A stretch of DNA of 64,000 nt from Streptomyces diastatochromogenes (GCF_002242805.1 NZ_MCGQ01000005.1:65566-129565); one strand, 5' to 3'. Positions 9,969 through 20,126 are shown, counted from the first letter of the stretch. Numbers and translations are program-made. The notes: a model not told the origin generated them from the sequence alone.

Positions 9969-10787
9969 ATGGCCGATGCCCCCACCGGCAAGGTGACCTT
10001 CGTCGGTGCCGGCCCCGGCGCCGCCGACCTGCTGACGTTCCGCGCCGCGCGCGCGATTGCCGAGGCCGACGTGGTGATCTGGGCGGCCAGCCTGGTCCAG
10101 GCGGAGGTCCTGGAGCACGCGCGCGAGGACGCGGAGATCCTCGACTCGGCGACCATGTCCCTGGAGGACGTCGTCGCCGTCTACCGTCGGGCCCTGGCCG
10201 AAGGCCTGCACGTCGCCCGCATCCACTCCGGAGACCCGGCGCTCTGGGGCGGTACCCAGGAGCAGCTGGACCGGTGTGCCGAGATCGGGATCGCGACGGA
10301 GATCGTGCCGGGTGTCTCGTCCTTCTCCGCCGTCGCCGCCCTCGCGCAGCGCGAGCTGACCATCCCGGAGGTCGCCCAGTCCGTGGTGCTGACCCGGCTG
10401 GGCGGCGGCAAGACGCCGATGCCGCCCGGCGAGGAGGTGCGCGAGTTCGCCCGGCACGGCACCACCATGGCGATCTTCCTGTCGGCGGCGCGCAGCGGCC
10501 AGCTGGTGCGGGAGCTGCTGGAGGGCGGCTACCCGACGGACACCCCCATGGTCGTCGCCTATCAGGCGACCTGGCCGGAGGAGCTGGTCGTGCGGTGCAC
10601 GATCGGCACGCTGGAGGAGACGGTCAAGGAGCACAAGCTCTGGAAGCACACGCTCTTCCTGGTCGGCCCGGCGCTCGACGCCCACGGGACCCGCTCGCAC
10701 CTGTACCACCCGGGTCACTTCCACGGCTTCCGCAAGGCCGACCCGGAGGCGCGGCGGGCGCTGCGCGAGCGGGGGGCGAGCACTTGA
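9969..10787 (+). CDS. cobM: Precorrin-4 C11-methyltransferase
   Basis: This 272-residue SAM-dependent methyltransferase of the tetrapyrrole methylase family methylates C11 of precorrin-4 to give precorrin-5. Diagnostic stretches are TFVGAGPGAADLLT at the N-terminus, HSGDPALWGGTQEQLD and IVPGVSSFSAVAALAQ. The ATG at 9969 restarts the cob operon after the divergent ZIP gene, so the 95-base gap 9874-9968 should hold a promoter for cobM onward; no cobalamin riboswitch fold is apparent there. The stop overlaps the TTG start of cobL. Confidence 0.93.
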   Translation: MADAPTGKVTFVGAGPGAADLLTFRAARAIAEADVVIWAASLVQAEVLEHAREDAEILDSATMSLEDVVAVYRRALAEGLHVARIHSGDPALWGGTQEQLDRCAEIGIATEIVPGVSSFSAVAALAQRELTIPEVAQSVVLTRLGGGKTPMPPGEEVREFARHGTTMAIFLSAARSGQLVRELLEGGYPTDTPMVVAYQATWPEELVVRCTIGTLEETVKEHKLWKHTLFLVGPALDAHGTRSHLYHPGHFHGFRKADPEARRALRERGAST

Positions 10788-12019
10788 TCACGGTCGTGGG
10801 TACGGGGACGGGCGCGCCGGTGCCCGCTGACGTCCTCGCCGGGGCCGCTCTGGTCGTCGGCGGGCGGCGCCATCTGGACGCCGTACGGCTGCCCGAGGGT
10901 GCGGAGCGGATCGTGCTCGGACCGCTGGCGCCCGCCCTGGAGACGGTCGCGGAGTACGTCGGCAAGGAGCTGCCGGTGGTCGTGCTGGCCTCCGGGGATC
11001 CCGGGTTCTTCGGGATCGTGCGGGCGCTGGCCGAGCGGTTCGGCGCCGGGCGGCTGGATGTGCGGCCCGGGGTGTCGTCGGTGGCGACCGCGTTCGCGCG
11101 GGTCGGGCTGCCGTGGGACGACGCGGTGGTGGTGAGTGCGCACGGGCGGGATCTGCGGACTGCCGTCAACGTGTGCCGGGCGCACCCGAAGGCGGCCGTG
11201 CTCACCGGACCCGGCGCCGGGCCCGCTGAGCTGGGTGCCGCGCTCGGGGGTGACCGCCGGGTCCTCGTGGTGGCGAGCGCGCTCGGCGATCCGGAGCGCG
11301 AGCGCGTGGAGCGGGTGACGCCCGCCGAGGCCGCGGCGCGGGACTGGGGTGGGGCGGTGAGCGTGGTGCTGTGCCTGGACGAGACCCGGGCGCTGGGCGG
11401 GCTGCGCACGGTGGCCGGGGTGCCCGCGCAGCCGGACCGGTGGGCGCTGGACGAGAGCGAGTTCGCCCACCGGGACTCGATGATCACCAAGTTCGAGGTG
11501 CGGGCGCTGGCGCTGGCCCGGCTCGGGCCGCGCCTGGGCGACCTGGTGTGGGACGTCGGCGCGGGTTCGGGTTCGGTGGCCGTGGAGTGCGCGCGGCTCG
11601 GCGCGGCCGTCGTCGCGGTCGAGAAGGCCCCGGACGGGGTCGAGCGGATCCACGCGAATGCGCGGGCACACGGTGTCGACGTGCGCGTGGTGCACGGCTC
11701 GGCGCCGGACGTGCTCGGCGAACTCGACGATCCCGACGCCGTGTTCATCGGCGGCGGGGGGCGGGAGCTGCCCGCCGTCGTCGGCGCGTGCGCGCGGCGG
11801 GCACGGCGGACCGTCGTCGTCGCCATGGCCGCCCTCGACCGGGTGCCGGCGGCGCGCGCGGCGCTGACGAGTGCCGGGTTCACCTGCGACGGCGTGCTGT
11901 TGCAGTCGTCGCGGCTGGCGCCGCTGCCGGGTGACGTGACCCGGCTGGCGGCGACCAACCCCGTTTTCCTGCTGTGGGGCGTCAGAACCCCCGCGTCTAG
12001 TGAAGGAGTTGCACAGTGA
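10784..12019 (+). CDS. cobL: Precorrin-6Y C5,15-methyltransferase (CbiE-CbiT fusion)
   Basis: This 411-residue bifunctional protein methylates C5 and C15 and decarboxylates the C12 acetate side chain. The N-terminal CbiE half is a tetrapyrrole methylase (VLASGDPGFFGIVRAL). The C-terminal CbiT half has a Rossmann-type SAM motif VWDVGAGSGSVAVE (about residue 255) and the FIGGGGRELP block. The start is TTG 10784, overlapping the cobM stop as TTGA; no ATG or GTG lies as well placed. The stop overlaps the next GTG start. Length agrees with CobL rather than with split CbiE/CbiT. Confidence 0.93.
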   Translation: MITVVGTGTGAPVPADVLAGAALVVGGRRHLDAVRLPEGAERIVLGPLAPALETVAEYVGKELPVVVLASGDPGFFGIVRALAERFGAGRLDVRPGVSSVATAFARVGLPWDDAVVVSAHGRDLRTAVNVCRAHPKAAVLTGPGAGPAELGAALGGDRRVLVVASALGDPERERVERVTPAEAAARDWGGAVSVVLCLDETRALGGLRTVAGVPAQPDRWALDESEFAHRDSMITKFEVRALALARLGPRLGDLVWDVGAGSGSVAVECARLGAAVVAVEKAPDGVERIHANARAHGVDVRVVHGSAPDVLGELDDPDAVFIGGGGRELPAVVGACARRARRTVVVAMAALDRVPAARAALTSAGFTCDGVLLQSSRLAPLPGDVTRLAATNPVFLLWGVRTPASSEGVAQ

Positions 12020-13740
12020 TCGGCCTCATTTCCGCCACCGCGGCGGGGGCGGCGGCGCGCGACCGGCTGGCCGCGGCCTGGCCGGACCGTGCGCGGGTGT
12101 ACGACGGCCTGGTCGGGGAGGCCGTCCGGGCCGCGTTCGCCGAGTGCGAGCAGCTGGTGTGCTTCCTGGCGACGGGCGCGACGGTACGACTGCTCGCGCC
12201 GCTGCTCGGCGACAAGGCGGCGGACCCGGGCGTGGTGTGCGTGGACGAGGGCGGCCGGTTCGCGGTGTCGCTGGTCGGCGGGCACGGCGGCGGCGCCAAC
12301 GAACTCGCCCGTGAGGTGGGCGCGTTGCTGGGGGCCGAACCGGTCGTGACGACTGCGACGGACGCCGTGGGCCTGCCGGGTCTCGACACCCTCGGGTTCC
12401 CGTTCGAGGGGTCGGTCGCCACGGTGTCCCGGGCTCTGTTGGACGGCGAAGGCGTCGTCCTGGAGGCCGAGGTGCCGTGGCCGCTGCCTCCGCTGCCGAC
12501 CGCGCCGCAGGGGTCGTACACCGTCCGGCTCACGGATCGCGCCGTCGCACCGGGCGAACGGGAGGTGCTGCTCAGGCCGCCGTCCCTGGTGGTCGGGGTC
12601 GGCGCCTCCAAGGGTGCGCCGGTCGAGGAGGTGCTCGGGCTGGTCGTGGACGCGCTGCGGGAGGCGGGCCTCTCACCGAAGTCGTTGGCCGAACTCGCCA
12701 CCGTGGACGCCAAGTCGGAGGAGCCCGGCATCGTCGCGGCCGCCGAGCGTCTCGGGGTGCCGCTGGTGACGTACCCGGCCGAGGAGCTGGCGGCCGTGGA
12801 GGTGCCCAACCCGTCGGACGCGCCGCTCTCGGCCGTCGGCACCCCCTCCGTCGCCGAGGCGGCCGCGCTGGTGCGCGGCGGTGAACTCCTCGTCCCCAAG
12901 CGGAAGTCCGAGCGCGCCGACGGCCAGCCGGCCATGGCGACCTGTGCCGTCGTACGGCGTCCGGGGCGCGGACGGCTCGCGGTGGTCGGGCTCGGCCCCG
13001 GCGCCCGGGACCTGCTCACCCCGCGCGCGGCCGCCGAGCTGCGGCGGGCCTCCGTGCTGGTGGGGCTCGACCAGTACGTCGACCAGATCCGCGACCTGCT
13101 GCGGCCCGGCACCCGGGTGCTGGAGTCGGGGCTCGGCGCCGAGGAGGAGCGGGCCCGCACGGCGGTCGCCGAGGCCCGCAAGGGGCAGGCGGTGGCGCTG
13201 ATCGGCAGCGGGGACGCGGGCGTGTACGCCATGGCCTCCCCCGCGCTCGCCGAGGCGTCCGACGACATCGACGTGGTCGGCGTGCCCGGTGTGACGGCCG
13301 CGCTGGCCGCCGGGGCGATCCTCGGTGCGCCGCTGGGCCACGACCATGTGTCGATCAGCCTGTCCGACCTGCACACGCCGTGGGAGGTCATCGAGCGGCG
13401 GGTGCGGGCGGCGGCCGAGGCGGACATCGTGGTCACCTTCTACAACCCGCGCTCCCGGGGCCGCGACTGGCAGCTGCCCAAGGCGCTGGCGATCCTCGCC
13501 GGGCACAGGGAGCCGACGACGCCCGTCGGTGTCGTACGCAACGCCTCGCGGCCGGACGAGTCCAGCCGGCTGACGACGCTGGCCGCGCTCGACCCGGCGT
13601 CGGTCGACATGATGACGGTCGTGACCGTGGGCAACACCGCCACCCGGGACATCGCCGGGCGCATGGTGACCCCGCGCGGCTACCGCTGGCAGGCTGCATC
13701 GAAGAGCGGCTCCGCCGCGGGGCAGGAGGGCGCCAAGTGA
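12016..13740 (+). CDS. cobJ: CbiG-CobJ fusion: cobalamin protein CbiG / precorrin-3B C17-methyltransferase
   Basis: This 574-residue protein fuses two pathway activities. Residues 1 to about 310 resemble CbiG, with GGHGGGANELAREV (about 88-101) and the CbiG C-terminal block VVGVGASKGAP. From RLAVVGLGPGARDLLTPR (about 318) the rest is CobJ/CbiH, the SAM-dependent C17 methyltransferase that drives ring contraction, with IGSGDAGVYAMA and VPGVTAALAAGA. CbiG opens the delta-lactone in the anaerobic route, yet the neighbours include the aerobic cobaltochelatase. GTG 12016 overlaps the cobL stop; the stop overlaps cobH. Confidence 0.92.
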   Translation: MIGLISATAAGAAARDRLAAAWPDRARVYDGLVGEAVRAAFAECEQLVCFLATGATVRLLAPLLGDKAADPGVVCVDEGGRFAVSLVGGHGGGANELAREVGALLGAEPVVTTATDAVGLPGLDTLGFPFEGSVATVSRALLDGEGVVLEAEVPWPLPPLPTAPQGSYTVRLTDRAVAPGEREVLLRPPSLVVGVGASKGAPVEEVLGLVVDALREAGLSPKSLAELATVDAKSEEPGIVAAAERLGVPLVTYPAEELAAVEVPNPSDAPLSAVGTPSVAEAAALVRGGELLVPKRKSERADGQPAMATCAVVRRPGRGRLAVVGLGPGARDLLTPRAAAELRRASVLVGLDQYVDQIRDLLRPGTRVLESGLGAEEERARTAVAEARKGQAVALIGSGDAGVYAMASPALAEASDDIDVVGVPGVTAALAAGAILGAPLGHDHVSISLSDLHTPWEVIERRVRAAAEADIVVTFYNPRSRGRDWQLPKALAILAGHREPTTPVGVVRNASRPDESSRLTTLAALDPASVDMMTVVTVGNTATRDIAGRMVTPRGYRWQAASKSGSAAGQEGAK

Positions 13741-14327
13741 ACCGTGTGGTCCACCCGATCGAGCAGGAGTCCTTCCGGCGGCTGCGCGCCCGCCTGGACA
13801 CCTCGCACTTCCCGCCGCTGACCCGGGCGGTGGTGGAGCGGGTCATCCACTCCGCCGCCGACCTGGAGTACGCGGCCGACCTCGTCACGGACGAGGGCGA
13901 CCTGGTCAAGGCGCATGCCGCGCTGCACGCCGGGGCGCCCGTCGTCGTGGACGTGGAGATGGTCGCGGCCGGCATCACCCGGCGGGAGACCGTGTGCCGG
14001 CTGAAGGACGCCGAGGCCGGGCCGGGGCTGACCCGTTCGGCGCACGCGATCCGGCTGGCGTACGAGGAGGTCGGGCCCGGCGCCCTGTGGGTGATCGGCT
14101 GTGCGCCGACCGCCCTGGAGGAGCTGCTGACCCTGGACGCCTCCCCGGCGCTCGTCATCGGCCTGCCCGTCGGCTTCGTCGGCGCGGCCGAGTCCAAGGA
14201 GGCGTTGCGGGCGAGCGGGCTGCCCGCCGTGAGCAACGTGTCCGAGAAGGGCGGGTCGGCCGTGGCCGCGGCCGCGCTCAACGCCCTGCTGTACCACCCG
14301 ATTTCGCATTCCGAGGAGACATCGTGA
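13737..14327 (+). CDS. cobH: Precorrin-8X methylmutase
   Basis: This 196-residue enzyme catalyses the 1,5-methyl shift of precorrin-8X to hydrogenobyrinic acid. The catalytic histidine lies in VIHSAADLEY (about residue 38), and the C-terminal NVSEKGGSAVAAAALNAL segment is the family signature. GTG 13737 overlaps the upstream stop as GTGA, giving a length near the family norm; the same frame runs upstream through cobJ but that extension is not conserved. The stop overlaps the GTG of the next gene. Confidence 0.93.
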   Translation: MNRVVHPIEQESFRRLRARLDTSHFPPLTRAVVERVIHSAADLEYAADLVTDEGDLVKAHAALHAGAPVVVDVEMVAAGITRRETVCRLKDAEAGPGLTRSAHAIRLAYEEVGPGALWVIGCAPTALEELLTLDASPALVIGLPVGFVGAAESKEALRASGLPAVSNVSEKGGSAVAAAALNALLYHPISHSEETS

Positions 14328-15259
14328 CCACCCCGCCGCCCGCCCTGCTCATCGCCGGTCACGGCACCCGGGACGAGGCCGGAGCCGAGGCGTTCCGCGA
14401 CTTCGTACGGGAGCTGGGCCGCCGCCACCCCGAACTGCCCGTCGCGGGCGGATTCATCGAGCTGTCCCCGCCGCCGCTGGGCGAGGCCGTCGCCGAGCTG
14501 GTCGAGCGGGGCGTACGGCGGTTCGCGGCCGTACCGCTGATGCTGGTGTCCGCCGGGCACGCCAAGGGTGACATCCCGGCCGCGCTGACCCGTGAGAAGG
14601 AGCGGCACCCGGGGATCTCGTACACCTACGGCCGTCCGCTGGGCCCGCACCCCTCGCTGCTGTCGGTCCTGGAGCGGCGGTTGGACGAGGCCCTCGGGGA
14701 CTCCGTGCGCACGCCCGAGGACCGGGCCGACGTGACCGTGCTGCTGGTGGGCCGGGGTTCGACGGACCCGGACGCCAACGCCGAGGTGTACAAGGCGGCC
14801 CGGCTGCTGTGGGAGGGGCGCGGGTACGCCGGTGTGGAGACGGCGTTCGTGTCGCTGGCGGCGCCGGACGTGCCGAGCGGTCTCGACCGCTGCGTGCGGC
14901 TGGGGGCGCGGCGGATCGTCGTCCTGCCCTACTTCCTGTTCACCGGCATCCTGCCGGACCGGGTACGGCAGCAGACCGAGGGCTGGGCGGCCGCGCACCC
15001 GGAGGTCGAGGTGCGCTCGGCGGACGTCATCGGGCCCGAGCCGGAGCTGCTGGACCTGGTCATGGAGCGGTACGAGGAGGCCGTCAAGGGCGACCTCCGG
15101 ATGAACTGCGACTCCTGCGTGTACCGGATCGCGCTGCCGGGCTTCGAGGACAAGGTGGGGCTGCCGCAGCAGCCGCACTTCCACCCGGACGACGACGGCC
15201 ACCACCACGGTCACGGGCACCACCATCACGGGGGGCACTCGCACAGCCATGCACACTGA
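14324..15259 (+). CDS. cbiX: CbiX-type sirohydrochlorin cobaltochelatase with His-rich tail
   Basis: This 311-residue protein has two CbiX-like repeats. The first begins LLIAGHGTRDEAG, with the metal-site histidine near residue 13. CbiX inserts Co2+ or Fe2+ into sirohydrochlorin without ATP. After the chelatase domains comes a Cys pair in MNCDSCVYRIALPG (about 259-272), then a C-terminal tail of about 24 residues with 12 or more histidines (15175-15256). The tail probably stores or delivers metal. Coexistence with CobN means it may serve siroheme, early cobalt insertion or metal supply. GTG 14324 overlaps cobH; the end overlaps the next gene by 11 bases. Confidence 0.88.
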   Translation: MTTPPPALLIAGHGTRDEAGAEAFRDFVRELGRRHPELPVAGGFIELSPPPLGEAVAELVERGVRRFAAVPLMLVSAGHAKGDIPAALTREKERHPGISYTYGRPLGPHPSLLSVLERRLDEALGDSVRTPEDRADVTVLLVGRGSTDPDANAEVYKAARLLWEGRGYAGVETAFVSLAAPDVPSGLDRCVRLGARRIVVLPYFLFTGILPDRVRQQTEGWAAAHPEVEVRSADVIGPEPELLDLVMERYEEAVKGDLRMNCDSCVYRIALPGFEDKVGLPQQPHFHPDDDGHHHGHGHHHHGGHSHSHAH

Positions 15260-16304
15260 CGACACCGGGCACGATCTGCGTCATCACGGGGACGCCGAAG
15301 TCCGTGACGACGGGGCCGCGCTGGTCGACCTCGCGGTCAACGTGCGTGCGGACACGCCCCCGGCGTGGCTGCGGGAGGAGATCGCCCGGTCCCTGTCGTC
15401 GCTCGCGGCCTATCCGGACGGGCGGGCCGCGCGGGCGGCCGTGGCGGTGCGGCACGGGCTGCCGGTGGAGCGGGTGCTGCTGACGGCGGGGGCGGCGGAG
15501 GCGTTCGTGCTGCTGGCGCGGGCGCTGAAGGTACGCCGGCCGGTCGTCGTGCACCCGCAGTTCACGGAGCCGGAGGCGGCGCTGCGGGATGCGGGGCACA
15601 CCGTGGACCGGGTACTGCTGCGGGAGACGGACGGCTTCCGGCTGGATCCGGCGGCCGTCCCGGAGGACGCCGACCTGGTGGTGATCGGGAACCCGACCAA
15701 TCCGACGTCGGTCCTGCACCCGGCCGCCACGATCGCCGGACTCGCCCGGCCGGGGCGGACGTTGGTGGTCGACGAGGCGTTCATGGACGCGGTGCCGGGT
15801 GAGCGGGAGGCGCTCGCGGGGCGGACCGATGTGCCCGGTCTGGTCGTGCTGCGCAGCCTCACCAAAACGTGGGGGCTGGCCGGGCTGCGGATCGGCTATG
15901 TGCTGGCCGACCCGGAGACCATCGCGTCGCTGGAGCGGGCGCAACCGCTGTGGCCGGTGTCCACACCCGCCCTGGCCGCGGCCGAGGCGTGTGTGGCACC
16001 AAGGGCGTTGGCGGAGGCGGCGCACGCGGCCCACCGGATCGCGGCGGACCGGGCGCACCTGGTGGCGGGGCTGGCCGCGTTCGCCGACCGGGGTGTGCGG
16101 GTGGCCGGTCCCGCCGAAGGGCCGTTCGTGCTGGTCCGTATGCCGGGCGCCGCCGCGGTACGACGGCGACTGCGTGAGCTGGGCTACGCGGTACGGCGTG
16201 GGGACACGTTTCCCGGGCTGCACGACGACTGGATACGGATGGCCGTACGGGACAGGGCCACGGCGAACGGATTCCTGGCGGGGCTGGACCAAGCTCTGGG
16301 CTGA
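15249..16304 (+). CDS. CobC/CobD-like PLP-dependent aminotransferase-fold enzyme
   Basis: This 351-residue fold-type-I PLP enzyme resembles histidinol-phosphate aminotransferases. It has NPTNPTSVL, VVDEAFMD and the PLP lysine in SLTKTWGLAGLRIGY (about residue 204). In cobalamin operons this family is CobC/CobD, linked to making the (R)-1-amino-2-propanol linker by threonine-phosphate decarboxylation. Annotation as a plain histidinol-phosphate aminotransferase is the alternative, but context favours cobalamin. ATG 15249 overlaps the cbiX end. It is the last gene of the operon and meets a convergent gene across a terminator hairpin. Confidence 0.82.
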   Translation: MHTDDTGHDLRHHGDAEVRDDGAALVDLAVNVRADTPPAWLREEIARSLSSLAAYPDGRAARAAVAVRHGLPVERVLLTAGAAEAFVLLARALKVRRPVVVHPQFTEPEAALRDAGHTVDRVLLRETDGFRLDPAAVPEDADLVVIGNPTNPTSVLHPAATIAGLARPGRTLVVDEAFMDAVPGEREALAGRTDVPGLVVLRSLTKTWGLAGLRIGYVLADPETIASLERAQPLWPVSTPALAAAEACVAPRALAEAAHAAHRIAADRAHLVAGLAAFADRGVRVAGPAEGPFVLVRMPGAAAVRRRLRELGYAVRRGDTFPGLHDDWIRMAVRDRATANGFLAGLDQALG

Positions 16305-16328
16305 CCCCGCCAGGAGTGGCGTCAGCCC
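16298..16328. terminator. Convergent hairpin terminator between cob operon and LAETG gene
   Basis: Arms GGGCTGAC (16298-16305) plus GCCA (16309-16312) pair with TGGC (16317-16320) plus GTCAGCCC (16321-16328), with a 3-base bulge and a GGAG loop. The hairpin covers both stop codons of the two converging genes, so it can serve both directions. Confidence 0.7.
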
Positions 16329-17224
16329 TTCCGGCGTCGGGCCACCGTCACCGCTCCCCCGCCCAGCAGCACCAACGCCAGCGCGCCGCCCGCGATGTAC
16401 GGCGTCGCCGAGCTGCCGCCCGTCTCCGCCAGGTCGGCGCGACCGCCCTGGGCCTTGACCTCGGACGCCGGGTCGTGGCTCGGGACCGGGTGTCCGGTGG
16501 GTGCGTGCATCGGCGACTCGCAGGTGGCCTTGGCCAGGGTGATCGTTCCTTCGACCTCGGCCACGTTGAGCTTCAGCGGGTTGACGGAGACCTTGAGTTC
16601 GAGGGCCGTCGCGGCCGCCGTGCGCGTCGTGGTGCTGTGCTGGGAGAGGTCGAGGCGGACCTCGCCGACGCCGGGCACCTTCACCTCGGTCGGGCCGCCC
16701 GCGGTGAGCGTGACGCGCTTGCCGAGGACCGTGACGGCACCGAGGACGTTCGCGGAGGCGACGGGTCTCTTGCCGACCTCGCAGGTCGCCTTCGCGGTGA
16801 CCGTGCCGACCTCCACGAGGGAGAGCAGGGGCAGGCCCGGGACGTGCAGCTTGGCGTGGGCGAGGCGGACGGAGCCCTCGGCGAGCTTCTTGTCCACCGT
16901 GGCCCTGGCCGATGCGACCTCCGCGCCGAGGACGGTGAACGGCCTGCCGCCGTTCACGCCGTCGAGCCGGGCGGACAGCGCGGTCCTGTCGGCGCTCTCG
17001 GGCGCCTGGACCTCGTTCAGGGTGACCGCGAGCGGGACGTTCACGGTCTTGTTGAGCAGGGACACGTCGAGCCCGGTGCGGAGCACGACGGCGGAGGCGC
17101 GACCGTGGTCCGTGGTCGCGTGCGCGGCGCCCGCGCCCAGGACCGCGGGACCCGCGGCGAGGGCGGTGACCGTCGCGACCGTGGCGAGACGGCGTGCGGG
17201 CATGCGGAAGTTGTTGCTGTTCAA
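16322..17224 (-). CDS. SCO1860-family LAETG-anchored secreted protein
   Basis: This is a secreted surface protein of about 300 residues. A cationic N-region and Ala-rich hydrophobic stretch end at a probable AHA signal-peptidase site. The mature part has two Cys-containing repeats (TVTAKATCEVGKR and TITLAKATCESP), probably disulfide-linked. The C-terminus has the sortase signal LAETGGSSA, a membrane span, and the basic tail RRRKG. LAETG is recognised by Streptomyces class E sortases. TTG 17224 is preferred because GGGGG lies about 10 bases upstream; ATG 17203 and a longer frame from 17278 are alternatives. Function is unknown, but this family is often found beside the cobalamin operon. Confidence 0.82.
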   Translation of the reverse strand: MNSNNFRMPARRLATVATVTALAAGPAVLGAGAAHATTDHGRASAVVLRTGLDVSLLNKTVNVPLAVTLNEVQAPESADRTALSARLDGVNGGRPFTVLGAEVASARATVDKKLAEGSVRLAHAKLHVPGLPLLSLVEVGTVTAKATCEVGKRPVASANVLGAVTVLGKRVTLTAGGPTEVKVPGVGEVRLDLSQHSTTTRTAAATALELKVSVNPLKLNVAEVEGTITLAKATCESPMHAPTGHPVPSHDPASEVKAQGGRADLAETGGSSATPYIAGGALALVLLGGGAVTVARRRKG

Positions 17225-17367
17225 GGCGGTGGGACCCCCAGACGGAACTTGCTTGGGACCCGTCAACCTTGTACGCACTGTGGGTGAACGGTCAGCGATC
17301 CTGGGTCACTTCACTCAAACGTGGATATCCCGCACGCCCCTTCGAATCACCGGGCACACGCGTTCCC

Positions 17368-18459
17368 TTAGTCGATCACGACCCCGTTGAGCACCACCCG
17401 GCGCGGTGCCGCCAGCACGCGTACGTCGGCGCGCGGGTCGGCCTCGTACACCACCAGGTCCGCCGGAGCCCCTTCGTCCAGCCCGGGGCGGCCGAGCCAC
17501 CGCCGGGCTCCCCAGGTCGTCGCCGACAGGGCCTCGACCGGCGGGATGCCTGCGGTGACCAGCTCCGCCACCTCACCCGCGACCAGGCCGTGCGGGAGAT
17601 GGCCCCCGGCGTCCGTGCCGACGTACACCGGGATCCCGGCGTCGTAGGCGCCGCGCACCGTGTCGTAGCGGCGCTCGTGCAGCCGGCGCATGTGCGCCGA
17701 CCAGCGCGGGTACCTGGACTCGCCGCCGTCGGCGAGCTGGGGGAACGTGGCGATGTTGACGAGGGTGGGGACGATCGCGACCCCGCGCTCGGCGAAGAGG
17801 GGGATCAGGTCCTCGGTGAGGCCGGTGGCGTGTTCGATGCAGTCGATGCCGGCCTCGACCAGGTCCTGGAGGGAGTCCTCCGAGAAGCAGTGGGCGGTGA
17901 CGCGGGCGCCCAGCCGGTGGGCCTCCGTGATGGCCGCCTCGACCGCCTCGCGCGGCCAGCACGCCGACAGGTCGCCGAGGTCGCGGTCGATCCAGTCGCC
18001 GACCAGCTTCACCCAGCCGTCGCCGCGCCGGGCCTCCCGGGCCACGTACGTGACCAGGTCGTCCGGCTCGATCTCGTGGGCGTAGCCGCGCATGTAGCGG
18101 CGGGTGCGGGCGATGTGCCGGCCGGCCCGGACGATCTCCGGGAGGTCCGCACGGTCGTCGACCCAGCGGGTGTCGGCGGGCGAGCCCGCGTCGCGGATCA
18201 GCAGGGTCCCCGCGTCCCGGTCGGTCAGCGCCTGCTTCTCGGCCTCGGCGTCGTCGACCGCGCCGTGCGGCCCCAGGCCCACGTGGCAGTGCGCGTCGAC
18301 GAGGCCGGGCAGCGCCCAGCCCTCGACGGTCCGGATGTCCTGGGCGCCGGCGGGACGGTCGAAGGAGATGCGGCCCCCGACCACCCACAGCTCGTCACGG
18401 ACGTCCTCGGGCCCGACCAGGACCCGGCCCTTCACGTGCAGCACCGCGTGATCGCTCAT
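17368..18459 (-). CDS. Amidohydrolase-family protein
   Basis: This 363-residue cytoplasmic protein has the metal-dependent TIM-barrel amidohydrolase pattern of imidazolonepropionase-like enzymes. Metal ligands appear in VDAHCHVGLG, VTAHCFSED, CIEHATGL and VGTDAGGH. The C-terminal composite beta domain includes DLVVYEADPR. ATG 18459 is chosen over ATG 18468 because AAGG lies 8 bases before it. The substrate cannot be read from sequence; cyclic amide or cyclic imide hydrolysis is typical. It follows the amino-acid ABC operon on the opposite side of a 42-base gap and is on the same strand, so co-transcription is possible only from its own promoter upstream. Confidence 0.8.
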   Translation of the reverse strand: MSDHAVLHVKGRVLVGPEDVRDELWVVGGRISFDRPAGAQDIRTVEGWALPGLVDAHCHVGLGPHGAVDDAEAEKQALTDRDAGTLLIRDAGSPADTRWVDDRADLPEIVRAGRHIARTRRYMRGYAHEIEPDDLVTYVAREARRGDGWVKLVGDWIDRDLGDLSACWPREAVEAAITEAHRLGARVTAHCFSEDSLQDLVEAGIDCIEHATGLTEDLIPLFAERGVAIVPTLVNIATFPQLADGGESRYPRWSAHMRRLHERRYDTVRGAYDAGIPVYVGTDAGGHLPHGLVAGEVAELVTAGIPPVEALSATTWGARRWLGRPGLDEGAPADLVVYEADPRADVRVLAAPRRVVLNGVVID

Positions 18460-18501
18460 ACCCGGCACCTTAATGAGCGACGGCTCGGTCCCGTTAGTGA
18501 G

Positions 18502-19292
<791 letters not shown>

Positions 19293-19296
<4 letters not shown>

Positions 19297-20126
19297 CGGA
19301 TCGCCTCCTTGGAATCGGACTCCATGCGGCGGACGACGAAGCCGAGCGGAACGGTGATGAGCAGGTAGCACAGGCCGGCCACCAGGATCGGCGTGGAGTT
19401 CGCGGTCGTACTGGCCAGGTCGTTGCCGAACTTGGACAGCTCGCGCTCCTCCAGGGTGACGCCGAGGAACAGCACCAGCGAGGAGTCCTTGAACAGCAGG
19501 ACCAGCTCGTTGGTCAGCGGCGGCAGGATGATGCGGAAGGCCTGCGGGATGATGATGGAGACCATGGCCCGGGTGGGCGAGAAGCCCAGCGAACGGGCCG
19601 CCTCCATCTGCCCCTTGGGCACCGCCTGGATGCCCGCGCGGATGGTCTCCGCCATGTAGGCGGCGGAGACCAGGCCGAGCGCGACCGCGACCTTGCCGTA
19701 GGTGCCGCCGGGGTACTGGATGTCCGGGAAGGCCAGCGGCACGCCGACGCCGACGAAGATGAAGATCAGCAGGGCGGGCAGGCCACGGAAGATCTCGATG
19801 TAGATGCCGGCGACCCAGCGGTACGGCCCCACGGAGGACAGCCGCATCAGGGCGATGAGCATGCCGAGGGCGAGGCCCACGACGAAGCCGGACACGGTGT
19901 ACAGCACGGTGTTCTTGAGCGCCACCGTGATGACGTCCGGGAACATCTGCTCGGCGATGTGGGCCTGCGCGAACTGGTTCTTCAGCCGTCCCCAGTCCGC
20001 CGAGGCCGCGAAGGCGGCCACGGCGGCGACGAAGACGGCGTACTGCGCCCCGCGCGACAGCCTGCGCTTCTGGCGGCGCGTCAGGCCTGTTTTCCTCGGC
20101 TGGATCTGTGTGTCCGTCTCGGTCAT
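19293..20126 (-). CDS. Amino-acid ABC transporter permease
   Basis: This 277-residue inner-membrane permease of the HisMQ/GlnP type has about five to six membrane spans. The EAA-loop motif reads [23 protein letters not shown]. The N-terminus is basic and cytoplasmic ([11 protein letters not shown]). It lies between the binding protein (4-base gap) and the ATPase (TTGA overlap). A single permease gene suggests a homodimeric channel. Transport direction is import, by family. Confidence 0.92.
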
